Translations under genes and position numbers: made by a program
Notes under the pieces: model-generated
Told to the model about the DNA's origin: nothing
Seen by the model: the letters and a program-made list of their open reading frames with translations, nothing else
The model's database searches: none
Shown: one piece after another, positions 1 through 9,101 of the stretch
How the letters are laid out: each line of letters opens with the position of its first letter
Position numbering within the stretch: the first letter of the stretch is position 1
Assembly: GCF_011059185.1 (NCBI RefSeq)
Contig: NZ_JAALFE010000001.1
Coordinates: forward strand, 248,001 to 312,000
DNA: 64,000 nt
Direction: 5' to 3'
DNA from: Paragemmobacter kunshanensis
GTDB lineage: Bacteria; Pseudomonadota; Alphaproteobacteria; Rhodobacterales; Rhodobacteraceae

Positions 1-526
1 GGGCATAGGGGTGACCCGGGAAAGCCTGCTGCCGGAAAAGGCGGTTGGCGATGCTGGCGGGATCCTTTTCATCCGAGCGCAGCCCGGCCAGCACCTGCCC
101 GCGGACGCGTTCCACGGCATCGGGATCGAAGCGTGGTTCGGTCAGCGCGAGATGCAGCAGGTCGATCGCCTGATCGCGGTTCTCGGTCAGGAACTGGGCC
201 GATATGGCGACGGTGTCGATATCGGAGGAAAAGCGGAAGGACGCGGCGAGATCATCGCGCGCCCGGGCGAAGCCCTGCGCATCGAGATCGCCTGCGCCTT
301 CCTCGATCAGGGCGGTCATCAGGTTGACGGCCCCTTCCTTGCCGACGGGATCAAGGCTTGATCCGCCCCGGAAGCGGATTTCGATGGCGGTGAAGGGGAT
401 GTTTTCTTCCTGCACCAGCCAGGCGGTGATGCCGCCGGGGGAGGTGACGGTCTGGATATCGACGGCGGCCCGGGCCGGAAGGGCGAGCAGCAGGAAGCAG
501 GCAATTGCAGAGAGATGGCGGATCAT
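1..526 (-). CDS. M16-family peptidase-like subunit, catalytically inactive type, 3' end cut by the window
   Basis: A signal peptide (about residues 1-20) is followed by a pitrilysin/M16-type N-terminal domain. The zinc motif HxxEH is not conserved. At the equivalent place (residues 68-72) the sequence reads N-L-M-T-A, so neither histidine nor the glutamate is present. This is the pattern of the non-catalytic partner of a two-subunit M16 peptidase, as known for mitochondrial processing peptidase-type pairs. The ATG overlaps the TGA of the upstream M16 gene in an ATGA junction, so the two are probably translationally coupled and made together as a periplasmic heterodimer. Only the first 175 codons are visible, because the gene runs off the left edge. 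The loss of the motif is seen directly; pairing with the neighbour is inferred. Confidence 0.85.
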   Translation of the reverse strand, partial: MIRHLSAIACFLLLALPARAAVDIQTVTSPGGITAWLVQEENIPFTAIEIRFRGGSSLDPVGKEGAVNLMTALIEEGAGDLDAQGFARARDDLAASFRFSSDIDTVAISAQFLTENRDQAIDLLHLALTEPRFDPDAVERVRGQVLAGLRSDEKDPASIANRLFRQQAFPGHPYA

Positions 527-1860
527 TGGGCGGCCTCTTCACGCTGGAGATAGCCGGTGACGGACTTGCGCCGATCCAGCACAAGGCGCGCGGCGGCCAT
601 GATATCGTCGGCGGTGACGGCGCCGAGGATTTCGGGCCATTGGCGGACATCGTCGATGGTGAGGCCGTTCGCCAGCGCCTCGCCATAGCGGCGGGCGAGG
701 CCGTCTGCATCATCGCGGGCATAGATATCGGCGGCGCGGATCTGGGTCTTGATGCGGGCGAGATCTTCGGGATCGGGGCCGGTTTCGAGGAAGGCGGTCA
801 GGGCTGCATCGAGCGCCTCTTCGACCTGCGGAAGCGTGGTATCGGGGGTGGGCACGACGACGAAGTTGAAGGTGGTGTCATCGACGCTGGAGCCATCGTA
901 GAAGGCGGCGGCGTAGACGGCCTTCTGCTGATCGAATTGCAGCGCGCGGGCCAGGACCGAGGTGGTGCCGTTGCCGCCGAGCAATTCGGCGAGGATCGTC
1001 AGCGCGGCGGCGGTCTTCTGATCGCCCGGGTCGCGTTCGGGGGCGAGGTAGCTGCGCGAGACATAGGGTTCGGAGACGCGGGGATCGGACAGTGTCAGCC
1101 GGCGTTCGGAAAGCTGCGGCGGTTCCGTCACGCGGGCACGGGGGGCAAGGTCAGTGGCGGCCGGGATGGGGCCGTAGTGACGCTGGGCCATGTCGCGGAC
1201 CTGATCAGGGGTGACATCCCCGGCGACAACGAGGACGGCGTTGTTCGGGGCGTAATGGCGTCGGTAGAAATCCTTGGCGTCGTCCTTGGAGAGCTGTTCC
1301 ATCTCGTGCCGCCAGCCGATGATGGGGATGCCGTAGGGATGGTTGAGGAACTGTGCCGCGCGCATCTGTTCGCCCAGCAGCGCCCCCGGGTTTGAATCGG
1401 TGCGCTGGTTGCGTTCCTCGAGGATGACATCGCGTTCTGTCAGCACGTCTTCTTCGGCGAGGCGCAGGTCGGACATGCGATCGGATTCGAGTTTCATCAT
1501 CAGATCGAGCCGGTCCGCGGCGACGCGCTGGAAATAGGCGGTGTAATCCCAGCTGGTGAAGGCATTGTCGTTGCCACCCTGCGCTTCGACGATGGAAGAG
1601 AATTCGCCGGGGCCGATCTCATCGGTGCCCTTGAACATCAGATGTTCGAGGAAATGCGCGATCCCGGATTTGCCGGGCGCTTCATCCGCGGCCCCGACGC
1701 GATACCAGACCATCTGTACCACGACGGGGGCGCGGTGATCTTCGATCACGACGACCTGAAGGCCGTTGTCGAGGGTGAAATCGGTGACGTTCTCGGCCGC
1801 CTGTGCCGGAACGGCCAGAAGGCAGGCCGCGATGAGGGCCAGGCCCGGGAATGGCTTCAT
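523..1860 (-). CDS. Zinc-dependent M16-family peptidase, catalytic subunit
   Basis: The 445-residue protein has a signal peptide (1-21, ending Ala-Gln-Ala) and a complete inverted zinc motif, H69-F-L-E72-H73, with the downstream acidic ligand in the E-E-R segment around residue 149. This is the standard M16A/B arrangement of about 76 residues. The length suits a one-repeat (two-domain) M16B subunit. It is exported, so it probably degrades peptides in the periplasm together with the inactive paralogue encoded immediately downstream. A purine-rich site precedes the ATG. The upstream gene on the same strand is a DUF3035 lipoprotein about 90 bases away, with a stem-loop in between. The catalytic assignment is confident; the substrate is unknown. 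Confidence 0.93.
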   Translation of the reverse strand: MKPFPGLALIAACLLAVPAQAAENVTDFTLDNGLQVVVIEDHRAPVVVQMVWYRVGAADEAPGKSGIAHFLEHLMFKGTDEIGPGEFSSIVEAQGGNDNAFTSWDYTAYFQRVAADRLDLMMKLESDRMSDLRLAEEDVLTERDVILEERNQRTDSNPGALLGEQMRAAQFLNHPYGIPIIGWRHEMEQLSKDDAKDFYRRHYAPNNAVLVVAGDVTPDQVRDMAQRHYGPIPAATDLAPRARVTEPPQLSERRLTLSDPRVSEPYVSRSYLAPERDPGDQKTAAALTILAELLGGNGTTSVLARALQFDQQKAVYAAAFYDGSSVDDTTFNFVVVPTPDTTLPQVEEALDAALTAFLETGPDPEDLARIKTQIRAADIYARDDADGLARRYGEALANGLTIDDVRQWPEILGAVTADDIMAAARLVLDRRKSVTGYLQREEAAQ

Positions 1861-1921
1861 TCGATCCTCCGCATGGTCCGGTCAGACGGACCTTTCGGCA
1901 AGGAAGGTGCGCCGGACAGGC

Positions 1922-1938
1922 GGCGGGTTCAACCCGCC
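1922..1938. other. GC-rich stem-loop in the DUF3035 / M16 gap
   Basis: Six-base arms GGCGGG and CCCGCC enclose a five-base loop just beyond the stop of the lipoprotein gene on the minus strand. There is no T-run behind it, so it is more likely an mRNA-stabilising or processing hairpin between operon genes than a full terminator. Confidence 0.35.
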
Positions 1939-1950
1939 CCTACGCGCTTG

Positions 1951-2490
1951 TTACCCGTCTTCGCCGGGTTGCGGCGGCGGGGCAGAGGGTGTGGCCACCC
2001 CGGCCCGGCGCCAGCGCCAGAGTTCGGCCTGCTGATCCAGCGACATGGGCTTGTAGGCCTTGAAGTAGACGTTGACGTTGAAGATCCGCTCCAGCAGGCG
2101 GCCATCGTTCTTGCGCCGATATTCCAGATCCTCGGCCGCGAGGGTCTGGCGGATGCCGGAGGTCACGCCATAGCGTGCGGCATAGGCATAAAGCCCGGAA
2201 TGGGCGGAATTGACGCCTTCCCGCGCGCCGAGATTGCCGCCAAGGGCTGCGACAGCCTCGGCCTGGGGATCGCGGTCGGTGCGGTTCAGGCCGCCCGGCG
2301 TGGGTTCGGGGAGGGCTGCGATGTCTTCGGGCATTTCCAGCGGCTTGGGCGGGACGATGCCGAATTCGTCAGGCCCGGCAGAGGTGGACCGCACATTCAT
2401 GAGCGAAGGCACCTTGTCGCCACTGCCGCATGCCGCAAGCGTCAGCACCATCGCCATTGCGATGGCGGGGAAACGCCGTTGTGCCTGCAT
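1951..2490 (-). CDS. DUF3035-type lipoprotein
   Basis: The product is a 179-residue lipoprotein with a typical lipobox L-A-A-C, the lipidated cysteine being residue 21. The mature part is proline-rich near its start (a P-P-K-P-L-E-M-P segment) and has a conserved charged C-terminal region. It matches the DUF3035 family of Rhodobacterales, whose function is unknown. The ATG at 2490 was chosen because GGAGG lies five bases before it; an ATG at 2505 in frame is less well placed. The gene sits between lspA and the M16 peptidase pair. The enzyme that processes its lipobox, LspA, is encoded next door, although that is probably coincidental operon packing. It is likely anchored in the inner leaflet of the outer membrane. 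Confidence 0.8.
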   Translation of the reverse strand: MQAQRRFPAIAMAMVLTLAACGSGDKVPSLMNVRSTSAGPDEFGIVPPKPLEMPEDIAALPEPTPGGLNRTDRDPQAEAVAALGGNLGAREGVNSAHSGLYAYAARYGVTSGIRQTLAAEDLEYRRKNDGRLLERIFNVNVYFKAYKPMSLDQQAELWRWRRAGVATPSAPPPQPGEDG

Positions 2491-2543
2491 GCCTGCCTCC
2501 GTCATCCGTCTTGGACCCGTCTTAACCCATGTCGCGCCGCGCG

Positions 2544-3062
2544 TCACGAGGTCTTTCCCTTGCCTTTGCCTGTCCGGGCGGAACCTGTCTTGCCGGGCTT
2601 GCCCGTCCCGCCGGTGAAGAGGATCAGGCCGATGGCACCGGCAAAGATGGAGATATCCGCCACGTTGAAGGCATAGGGATTTTCGATCCCGCAGCAAGAC
2701 ATGTTGAGGAAATCGGCCACCGCGCCATAGACGATCCTGTCGATCACATTGCCGAGCGCCCCGCCGACCAGCAGCCCGGCCGAGATCTGCGCCCAGCGCC
2801 CTGCCCCTTCGCGGCGGATCCAGATCCAGACCCAGGCGGAAATCACCAGAGCCACGGCAATGAGCAGCCAGCGGGCGAATTCGGCCTGGTTGCTGAACAG
2901 GCCGAAGTTGATGCCGGTGTTCCAGGCCATGCGGAAGGTCAGGAAGGGCGGCAGCACGTCGATCACCCCGCGTTCGATGAGGTTCATGCCCTGGACCACG
3001 ATCAGCTTGGTGATCTGGTCGAGCAGGAAGATCACGGTCGCGGTGATGGCTGCGATGCGCAT
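2544..3062 (-). CDS. lspA: Lipoprotein signal peptidase (signal peptidase II)
   Basis: LspA cleaves the signal peptide of prolipoproteins just before the lipidated cysteine. It is a four-helix inner-membrane aspartyl protease. The 172-residue sequence shows hydrophobic segments at about 4-22, 64-82, 93-104 and 134-150. It carries the family blocks G-N-V-I-D-R and N-V-A-D-I-S, with the catalytic aspartates at D117 (in V-A-D-F) and D136. They are spaced 19 residues apart, as in characterised LspA. A Gly/Lys/Thr-rich basic tail of about 20 residues follows the last helix. The gene starts 11 bases after the purH stop and is presumably cotranscribed with it. Confidence 0.96.
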   Translation of the reverse strand: MRIAAITATVIFLLDQITKLIVVQGMNLIERGVIDVLPPFLTFRMAWNTGINFGLFSNQAEFARWLLIAVALVISAWVWIWIRREGAGRWAQISAGLLVGGALGNVIDRIVYGAVADFLNMSCCGIENPYAFNVADISIFAGAIGLILFTGGTGKPGKTGSARTGKGKGKTS

Positions 3063-3073
3063 GGGCGACCCTT

Positions 3074-4660
3074 TCAGTGGCGGAAGTGGCGCATGCCGGT
3101 GAAGACCATAGCAAGGCCCGCGGCATCGGCCGCGGCGATGACATCGTCATCGCGCATGGAGCCGCCGGGCTGGATGATGGCGGTGGCCCCGGCCTCGGCC
3201 GCGGCGAGGAGGCCGTCGGAAAAGGGGAAGAAGGCGTCGGAGGCCACGACGGACCCCTTGGTGAGGGGCGCGGGAAGGCCCAGCGCCTCGGCCATGTCCT
3301 GCGATTTGCGGGCGGCGATGCGGGTTGAATCGATGCGCGACATCTGGCCTGCGCCGACGCCGACGGTGGCGCCGTTGCGGACATAGATGATGGCGTTGGA
3401 TTTGACGTGTTTCGCGACCTTCCAAGCAAACAGGAGGTCGGCCAGTTCGGCATCGGTCGGCGCGCGTTTGGTGACGACCTTGAGGTCGGCGGGGTGGAGG
3501 ATGCCTGCGTCGCGGTCCTGCACGAGGAAGCCGCCTGCCACCTGTTTGAAAGCGGTGCCTTTTGCCTTGGCGTCGGGGAGGCCCGCAGTGGTGAGGAGGC
3601 GGAGGTTCTTCTTCGCGGCGAAGATGGCGCGGGCCTCGTCGGACGCGCCGGGGGCGATCACGACCTCGGTGAAGATTTCGGTGATCTTTTCCGCCGTGGC
3701 GGCGTCGAGCGGCTGGTTCAGGGCGACGATGCCGCCGAAGGCGGAGGTGCGGTCGCAGTCATAGGCGCGGGCGTAGGCCTCGGCCAGGGTTGCGCCGGTG
3801 GCGACGCCGCAGGGATTGGCGTGCTTGATGATGGCGCAGGCGGGTTGGTCGCCCACGAATTCGGCCACCAGTTCGAAGGCGGCGTCGGTGTCGTTGATGT
3901 TGTTGTAGGAGAGTTCCTTGCCCTGCCATTGGCGCGCGGTCGCCACGCCTTCGCGGCGGGAGCCATCGGTGTAGAAGGCCGCCGATTGGTGCGGGTTTTC
4001 GCCATAGCGCAGGGTCTGGGCCAGTTTGCCCGCGAAGGAACGGAAGCGGGGGGCGGTTTCGCCGATCTGGACCGCCAGCCAGTTCGACACGGCGGCATCA
4101 TAGGCGGCGGTGCGGGAATAGGCCGTCAGCGCCATCTTCTGGCGGAAAGCCATGGTGGTGGCCCCGTCATGGGCGGCGAGCTGATCGAGCAGGGGCTGAT
4201 AATCGGCGGGGTCCGTCAGCACGGTGACGAATTTGTGGTTCTTGGATGCGGCGCGGATCATGGCGGGACCGCCGATGTCGATATTCTCGATGCAGGTGGC
4301 GTGGTCGGCGCCCTTGGCCACCGTTTCCTCGAACGGGTAGAGGTTCACGATGAGGAGGTCGATCGGTTCGATCCCATGTGCGGCCATGGCCAGGAGGTGT
4401 TCGTCATCGTCGCGCAGCGCCAGAAGTGCGCCATGGACATTGGGATGCAGCGTCTTGACCCGGCCATCCATCATCTCGGGGAAACCCGTCACATCCGAGA
4501 CGTCGCGGACGGGCAGGCCCGCCGTGCGCAGCATGCCGGAGGTGCCCCCGGTGGAGATGAGTTCCACCCCCCGCGCGGCAAGGGCGCGGGCGAGGTCGAG
4601 AAGCCCGGATTTGTCGGAGACGGAAATCAGCGCGCGGCCGATGGGAACGAGGTTGGTCAT
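3074..4660 (-). CDS. purH: Bifunctional AICAR formyltransferase / IMP cyclohydrolase
   Basis: PurH carries out the last two steps of de novo IMP synthesis. The 528-residue protein has the N-terminal MGS-like cyclohydrolase domain (about 1-150, with the S-T-G-G-T-S loop and the D-G-R-V-K-T-L-H-P block). The C-terminal AICAR transformylase domain includes the K-H-A-N-P-C-G-V segment with the catalytic Lys-His pair and the late S-D-A-F-F-P-F block. The ATG at 4660 is preferred to an in-frame GTG at 4669, because the G-rich GGGGGGTG lies at normal spacing before it and family members begin here. Gene order heparinase-like / purH / lspA / DUF3035 / M16 / M16 is a familiar Rhodobacterales arrangement. 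Length and motifs are complete. Confidence 0.97.
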   Translation of the reverse strand: MTNLVPIGRALISVSDKSGLLDLARALAARGVELISTGGTSGMLRTAGLPVRDVSDVTGFPEMMDGRVKTLHPNVHGALLALRDDDEHLLAMAAHGIEPIDLLIVNLYPFEETVAKGADHATCIENIDIGGPAMIRAASKNHKFVTVLTDPADYQPLLDQLAAHDGATTMAFRQKMALTAYSRTAAYDAAVSNWLAVQIGETAPRFRSFAGKLAQTLRYGENPHQSAAFYTDGSRREGVATARQWQGKELSYNNINDTDAAFELVAEFVGDQPACAIIKHANPCGVATGATLAEAYARAYDCDRTSAFGGIVALNQPLDAATAEKITEIFTEVVIAPGASDEARAIFAAKKNLRLLTTAGLPDAKAKGTAFKQVAGGFLVQDRDAGILHPADLKVVTKRAPTDAELADLLFAWKVAKHVKSNAIIYVRNGATVGVGAGQMSRIDSTRIAARKSQDMAEALGLPAPLTKGSVVASDAFFPFSDGLLAAAEAGATAIIQPGGSMRDDDVIAAADAAGLAMVFTGMRHFRH

Positions 4661-4690
4661 GGGCGGCACCCCCCGGGGTAACGGATACGG

Positions 4691-6415
4691 TCAGACCGGA
4701 ACCGGCAATTCCTCGCGGTCCAGGTCGCGGATGGCGAGGGGAGTATCCTGTGCCTTGGCCAAGGTCCAGCCGATCCGGGTTTCAAAGGTGCCTGCATGCG
4801 CGGAAAGGACGATCTGACGCGCAGCGCGGGGCTGCAAACGCCCTTTTTCAAGGTAGACCGATGGATCTAGCGACAGTTTGGCAACGCCGTCATGGCGGAA
4901 GACCCAGATCTCGCCGGATTTGAGCGCCATGGATACGGCATTGCCGCCCATGTCGAGCGCCACATCCACATCCGGATGAAGATGGAAGCGGATGGAAAAG
5001 CCGATGCCGCCGGGGTTCTGCGCGAGGATGGCCGAGAGGCGCTTACGGTCTGCCGGGCTGCGGGCTTCGAGCATGTCGGTGCCGGTGAGACGCCGGCCAT
5101 GGCCATCGAGCGTAAGGATGCGGGCATGGGACAGGCCATGGCTGGCCTGCCAGCCCGCATGGGCGGCAGAGACGTGATGGCCGCCACTGTCCTGCGCCAG
5201 TTGCAGGGCCGTCACGGCAGCGCGCATGGCGAATTCCGGCCCGCCCGTTCCGAGGCGGGAAGAGGAGGAGCCATCGAGCGACAGGACGGAATGCGAGGCG
5301 GTGGCGCGACCGGCGAGTTCCCAGTCTTCGCCGAAGGGGCGGCCGGAGCCGCAACTGACGATCAGCGGTCGGCGCCCGGATGTCAGTTCGAAGGCGAGGG
5401 TGGAGGCATGGGCCGCGCGCCCGGCCCGGCCATCGGGCGGGGTGGCGGCGTCGATGATCACCGAGGTACGACCGGAGGAGAGGCGGACAAAGCCCATGGC
5501 GGGCAGGCTGCCCGCGACGCCCGCGCGGACGCCCGAGGCCGACAGGGCCGCATCGAGACGGCCTTCGATCCCCCTGCCCCCGCCGTGAAACCGGGCCAGC
5601 CCGCCATCGGCATGGCGCAGGGCGCGCAGGGTGGGCGCGATGCGGCCGATCGCGTTGACCAGTTCCAGCGGCGCGGCATGGCCGGCCTCTTGCAGGGCCT
5701 GCGCGGCCCAGTTGAGCAGGGTGAAAACCTCGAGCAGGTCTTCGGGGTTGCGCGTCGGAATGCCGCCGCCTGCATCCACCTCGCGGTCGCAATCGCGGGC
5801 CAGCGCGGCGATGGCCCCCTGCACGAGGCCGGCCTTTCCTTCCAGTGCAAGTGCCGCGACGATCAGGCCGGTGAGGGCCTCGAACCGGGGCAGGCCGGGC
5901 GTGGCACTGGACCAGTGCCGGGCGAGGAAATGGGTCTGCAGGGTAAGCGAGCGGAAATAGGCATCCGCCTTGGCCTTGTCCTGACCTTGCAGGAGAAGGA
6001 CGGCATGGTTGATCCAGCGGATCAGGCGACGTCCGATCAGATCGGGTGTCCAGCCGGGGCCCTGGCCGCGACCGAAGGCGTCTATCCAGGCATAGGTCCA
6101 GTCCTGCGCGCGCTTGCGGGCGGCGGCGTCGCCGAAAGCGGCCAGATCATCCAGCCAGACGAAGCCCTGCGTTTCGGCGGCGAAGGCGGCGTCGGGGGCG
6201 GGCACGTCCCAGATATCCTTGCCCGGGGCCTGAACCAGCTTTCCGACGAAGAGAAAGTTTCCGGCGACGAGTTGGCGGCCGCGGGCGAAAAGCCCGATGG
6301 AGCGGGGTTCGGGCTGCAGGCGGAAGGCCGTTGCAGGGCGTGCAAGACCCGCCCGCCAGATGGCGAAGCGCCTTGCAATGGACCTTTTCGGTCTGTCACC
6401 GGTGATGACGGCCAT
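4691..6415 (-). CDS. Heparinase II/III-like family protein
   Basis: A 574-residue protein with an alpha-helical N-terminal half followed by a beta-rich C-terminal half. It resembles the stand-alone heparinase II/III-like proteins found next to purH in Rhodobacterales. The R-S-I-G-L-F-A-R-G-R block near residue 45 and the C-terminal R-I-G-W-T segment fit that family. There is no clear secretion signal, so if the protein acts on polysaccharide it may do so in the cytoplasm or by another export route. No polysaccharide-lyase substrate can be named from the sequence. The ATG at 6415 is chosen because conserved-looking sequence begins there; an upstream ATG at 6517 would add 34 residues of Pro/Gly/Gln-rich, unlikely sequence. 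It lies 30 bases before purH and is probably cotranscribed. Confidence 0.8.
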   Translation of the reverse strand: MAVITGDRPKRSIARRFAIWRAGLARPATAFRLQPEPRSIGLFARGRQLVAGNFLFVGKLVQAPGKDIWDVPAPDAAFAAETQGFVWLDDLAAFGDAAARKRAQDWTYAWIDAFGRGQGPGWTPDLIGRRLIRWINHAVLLLQGQDKAKADAYFRSLTLQTHFLARHWSSATPGLPRFEALTGLIVAALALEGKAGLVQGAIAALARDCDREVDAGGGIPTRNPEDLLEVFTLLNWAAQALQEAGHAAPLELVNAIGRIAPTLRALRHADGGLARFHGGGRGIEGRLDAALSASGVRAGVAGSLPAMGFVRLSSGRTSVIIDAATPPDGRAGRAAHASTLAFELTSGRRPLIVSCGSGRPFGEDWELAGRATASHSVLSLDGSSSSRLGTGGPEFAMRAAVTALQLAQDSGGHHVSAAHAGWQASHGLSHARILTLDGHGRRLTGTDMLEARSPADRKRLSAILAQNPGGIGFSIRFHLHPDVDVALDMGGNAVSMALKSGEIWVFRHDGVAKLSLDPSVYLEKGRLQPRAARQIVLSAHAGTFETRIGWTLAKAQDTPLAIRDLDREELPVPV

Positions 6416-6520
6416 GCCTTGCCCGTATCCTGCTGCCCTGCCCGGCTGTTGTCCCGGGTCTTGGGTGCAGTCTACCCGCGCGGGGGGGCGGCTGTCACCA
6501 GACAACCGCCCGGCCACCGA

Positions 6521-7666
6521 TCACTTTGCAAGGTGGTCGACGCGTTCCAGATACTGCGACAGGCTACGGATCTGGCCCATCCACTTGTCGATCAGCGCCG
6601 GATCATGCGGGGCGGCATGGACCCCGGCAGGGATTTCGCGGGCCAGAACCGATTCGACGGCCAGCGAGACCGGAACGGAAACCAGCCGCGCCATGGCGGT
6701 GCCGCGGGCATCGCCCCAGGCATCGAGCGCCCATTCCTCGTGCCAGACGGATTTTCCATCGCGTTCGGCCTTGAGCGCCACGAAGAGGATCACGCGGTCG
6801 GGTTCGCCGTCATCATAGGAATTCTCGGCCCAGAACTGGGCGGCCATTTCGGCAAGGCGGGCATCGCCTGCGGGGCCTTCCAGCGTTTCGATTTCGCGGA
6901 ACACGGGGGCCCATGCCTCGGCCCAGCCATTCAGGCGGATGGTGCCGCGGACGAAATCCTTCACCTGCCAGTCGGGATCGAAGCGGTAGTCCTGCATGAA
7001 GGGATAGCTGTCGCGGTTGGGGTAGACCTCGAAGCTTTCGGGGGTGGGGAGCGGCGCGTCATAGGCGGTGATGGCGTCCCAGGGGCGGTTGACGCGCAGT
7101 TCGGAGAAGTTCCGCAAGCTGCGGGAGGGGGAGCGGAGGGCCTTGAGGACGCCGAGGGGCGACCAAGAGAATTTGTAGCGGAAGGGGTTCGGGATCTTCG
7201 GCACACCGCCGCAATAGGAGGTGAAGGAGAGCGTGTTCTTCGGATCGTAAGCCTTCGAGGCGCGATAGCGGGCGACGAGGTCATGCGCCATCAGGTGGTC
7301 GATGCCGGGATCGAGGCCGACTTCGTTCACGCAAGCCAGACCCTTGGCGCGGAAGTCGTCATCCAGCGCGCGCATTTCCGGCGCGATGTAGGAGGAGGAG
7401 ACGAAATGCGCGCCCTTGGCGAGGCAGGTCTTGGCGATGCCGACATGCTGATCCGCGGGGAGCATGGAGATGGCCACGTCGCCCGGTTGCAGGGCGGCAG
7501 CAAGCGCGTCGAGGCTGTAGGGGCGGATATCCTGCGTGAGGTCGCCCACGGCCTCGCGCGCCTTTTCGACGGTGCGGTTCCAGACCACGACCTTGTGGCC
7601 CCCTTCTATCAGCCGCCGCAAGCCGGGAACCGAGGAAAGGCCGGTGCCGCACCAATGGATCGTCAT
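6521..7666 (-). CDS. Saccharopine dehydrogenase, glutamate-forming type (LYS9-like)
   Basis: The 381-residue protein begins with a Rossmann-type nucleotide-binding region (G-T-G-L-S-S near residue 6) and continues with the saccharopine-reductase fold, including V-N-E-V-G-L-D-P-G-I-D-H near residue 118. This block is a hallmark of the NADP/NAD-dependent, L-glutamate-forming saccharopine dehydrogenase. AGGAGG sits eight bases before the ATG at 7666, which fixes the start over an upstream codon at 7723. The neighbouring upstream gene encodes the other saccharopine dehydrogenase type. Together they would convert lysine to 2-aminoadipate semialdehyde through saccharopine. A catabolic direction is inferred, because bacteria normally make lysine from aspartate. 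Confidence 0.88.
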   Translation of the reverse strand: MTIHWCGTGLSSVPGLRRLIEGGHKVVVWNRTVEKAREAVGDLTQDIRPYSLDALAAALQPGDVAISMLPADQHVGIAKTCLAKGAHFVSSSYIAPEMRALDDDFRAKGLACVNEVGLDPGIDHLMAHDLVARYRASKAYDPKNTLSFTSYCGGVPKIPNPFRYKFSWSPLGVLKALRSPSRSLRNFSELRVNRPWDAITAYDAPLPTPESFEVYPNRDSYPFMQDYRFDPDWQVKDFVRGTIRLNGWAEAWAPVFREIETLEGPAGDARLAEMAAQFWAENSYDDGEPDRVILFVALKAERDGKSVWHEEWALDAWGDARGTAMARLVSVPVSLAVESVLAREIPAGVHAAPHDPALIDKWMGQIRSLSQYLERVDHLAK

Positions 7667-7753
7667 GTCTTCATCCTCCTGCGTGGGGTCGCGCCCCACA
7701 GAAATCTTCGAAGATTTTTGCAAATTCCGAGAGCGGAATTTGTTCCCGGAACG

Positions 7754-8803
7754 TCACAGCCCGGCGATATGTCGGTCGTATTCCACCTTTGCGCGCCCCC
7801 AGACGCCCGATGACAGGTCAGTCAGCGTGCAGAGGCTGGGCAGGAGCTGGGTTGCGTAATCCTCACTGCTTTCGACGGGCAGGAGGGAGGGCAGGTTGTC
7901 GATGGCCGTCACATCAAGCGGCGGGTTATCGGCCACGCGCAGGGCGGGGGCGTCCCAGTCGGTGGCGCGGTCATAGACCTTGATCGGCGAGAAATCCGAG
8001 GTGGGATCGCAAGCAATGTCACCGATGACGGTGAGTTGGCGGGGGTCGGTCTTGGCGCTGGCGGGGACGAAGACGGGGCAGCCGGGCCGGGCGAGGATGC
8101 AGTTGAGGAAGATTTCGTGTTCCAGCACCTGCGGAAAGGGGCCGCCGCTGGCGGTTTCGGCCATGTCCCATTTGGTGACGGCAACGCCCATCTGGGTGCA
8201 GAGGTCCGACGCGCCCGTGCCGACGCGGCCCAGCGCGCCGATGACGATGGCGCGGGGCCGGGGCATGCCCGCAAGTTCGCGTTCCAGATCGGCGATCAGC
8301 GCGGTCCTGCCGGGGTATTTGGCGACGGGGCCTGCGATGCCGCCCCGCTGTTGCGCGGCCCAGCATTTCAGCGACACGGCGGCACCGGCAAAGCCTGCCC
8401 AATAGCCGAAGGCCGCGACGCGGCGGCCGGTTTCATCGACGAGATATTCAAGATCGTAAAGCGTGCCGCCACCCGCCTTGAACCGTTTCAGGAGTTCGCG
8501 CCCTGCGGGCTGCCCCTTGTAGGCATGGCCGAACATGATGTGGCGATGGATGAGCGGCGTGCCGTCTTCGGGCAGTTCCTTCAGCCCGAAGATGATGGCG
8601 TCCTGCGGGGCGCGGGGCCAGAGGTTTTCTGCCGCGATCTCGCATCCCGCCGCCTTGTAGCCGACGATCGGGATGGCACGGACCGAGCTTTCCTCGACCG
8701 TCACGCGGATGCCGGCCTTGACAAGTGCGGCGGCACCTTCGGGGGTTAGCCCCACGCGTTCTTCGTTCGGGCGCTGTTCGGCGCGGACCCAGAGATGCGT
8801 CAT
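7754..8803 (-). CDS. Saccharopine dehydrogenase, lysine-forming type (LYS1-like)
   Basis: The 349-residue protein starts with the R-A-E-Q-R-P-N-E-E-R-V-G-L-T-P block typical of the alanine dehydrogenase / LYS1 / LKR N-terminal domain. It has G-A-L-G-R-V-G-T-G in its central Rossmann domain, around residues 189-197, and matches the NAD-dependent L-lysine-forming saccharopine dehydrogenase. In the catabolic direction it acts as lysine-ketoglutarate reductase. It lies immediately upstream of the LYS9-like gene (87-base gap), so the two functions that are fused in plants and animals are here separate adjacent genes. Its start is three bases after the stop of a small WGR-domain gene. The role in lysine breakdown is inferred from family and context. 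Confidence 0.9.
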   Translation of the reverse strand: MTHLWVRAEQRPNEERVGLTPEGAAALVKAGIRVTVEESSVRAIPIVGYKAAGCEIAAENLWPRAPQDAIIFGLKELPEDGTPLIHRHIMFGHAYKGQPAGRELLKRFKAGGGTLYDLEYLVDETGRRVAAFGYWAGFAGAAVSLKCWAAQQRGGIAGPVAKYPGRTALIADLERELAGMPRPRAIVIGALGRVGTGASDLCTQMGVAVTKWDMAETASGGPFPQVLEHEIFLNCILARPGCPVFVPASAKTDPRQLTVIGDIACDPTSDFSPIKVYDRATDWDAPALRVADNPPLDVTAIDNLPSLLPVESSEDYATQLLPSLCTLTDLSSGVWGRAKVEYDRHIAGL

Positions 8804-8806
8804 CCT

Positions 8807-9037
8807 CTATCCTTCCATGGGGCGGTAGCCGCGCCGCCCTGCCCTTTTGCGCCAGCGTTCGGCGGCAAGGCAGGCCTCGCGCAGATTGGAGAACCACACG
8901 AGCAGGGCCTGCCCCCGCTTTCCCCTCTGGCCCCATTCGCGCAACACGGAATACTCGCCGAAGAGGTTGTAGCTGACCTCGACCCGGTAGAACCGGGGGC
9001 GCGGGCGCGTGTCGCGCAGCATGAGGAAGGTCAGCAT
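8807..9037 (-). CDS. Small WGR-domain protein
   Basis: A 76-residue protein that is essentially one WGR domain. The L-F-G-E-Y-S-V-L-R-E-W-G core (residues 25-36) gives the domain its name, and an F-S-N-L-R-E-A-C segment and a closing R-R-G-Y follow. WGR domains occur in PARPs and in bacterial MolR-type proteins and are associated with nucleic-acid binding. A single-domain version like this is common in alphaproteobacteria and has no established function. GGAGCC lies just before the ATG at 9037. The stop falls three bases before the start of the LYS1-like gene, which suggests cotranscription and perhaps translational coupling. Highly basic overall. Confidence 0.8.
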   Translation of the reverse strand: MLTFLMLRDTRPRPRFYRVEVSYNLFGEYSVLREWGQRGKRGQALLVWFSNLREACLAAERWRKRAGRRGYRPMEG

Positions 9038-9101
9038 TGTCCGGCTCCGTCTTGCCGTTGCGGGGCATGGATTAGCAGATTGGTCGCCACGCGAAAGGGG
9101 A

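Noticed and set aside
4892-7813. A 973-codon open frame on the plus strand opposite the heparinase and saccharopine genes
   Set aside because: It is antisense to two clearly conserved genes, has a Gly/Arg-rich composition typical of GC-rich antisense frames, and no recognisable domain or ribosome site. Other long antisense frames (21303-23642 minus, 24354-26834 minus) are rejected for the same reason.
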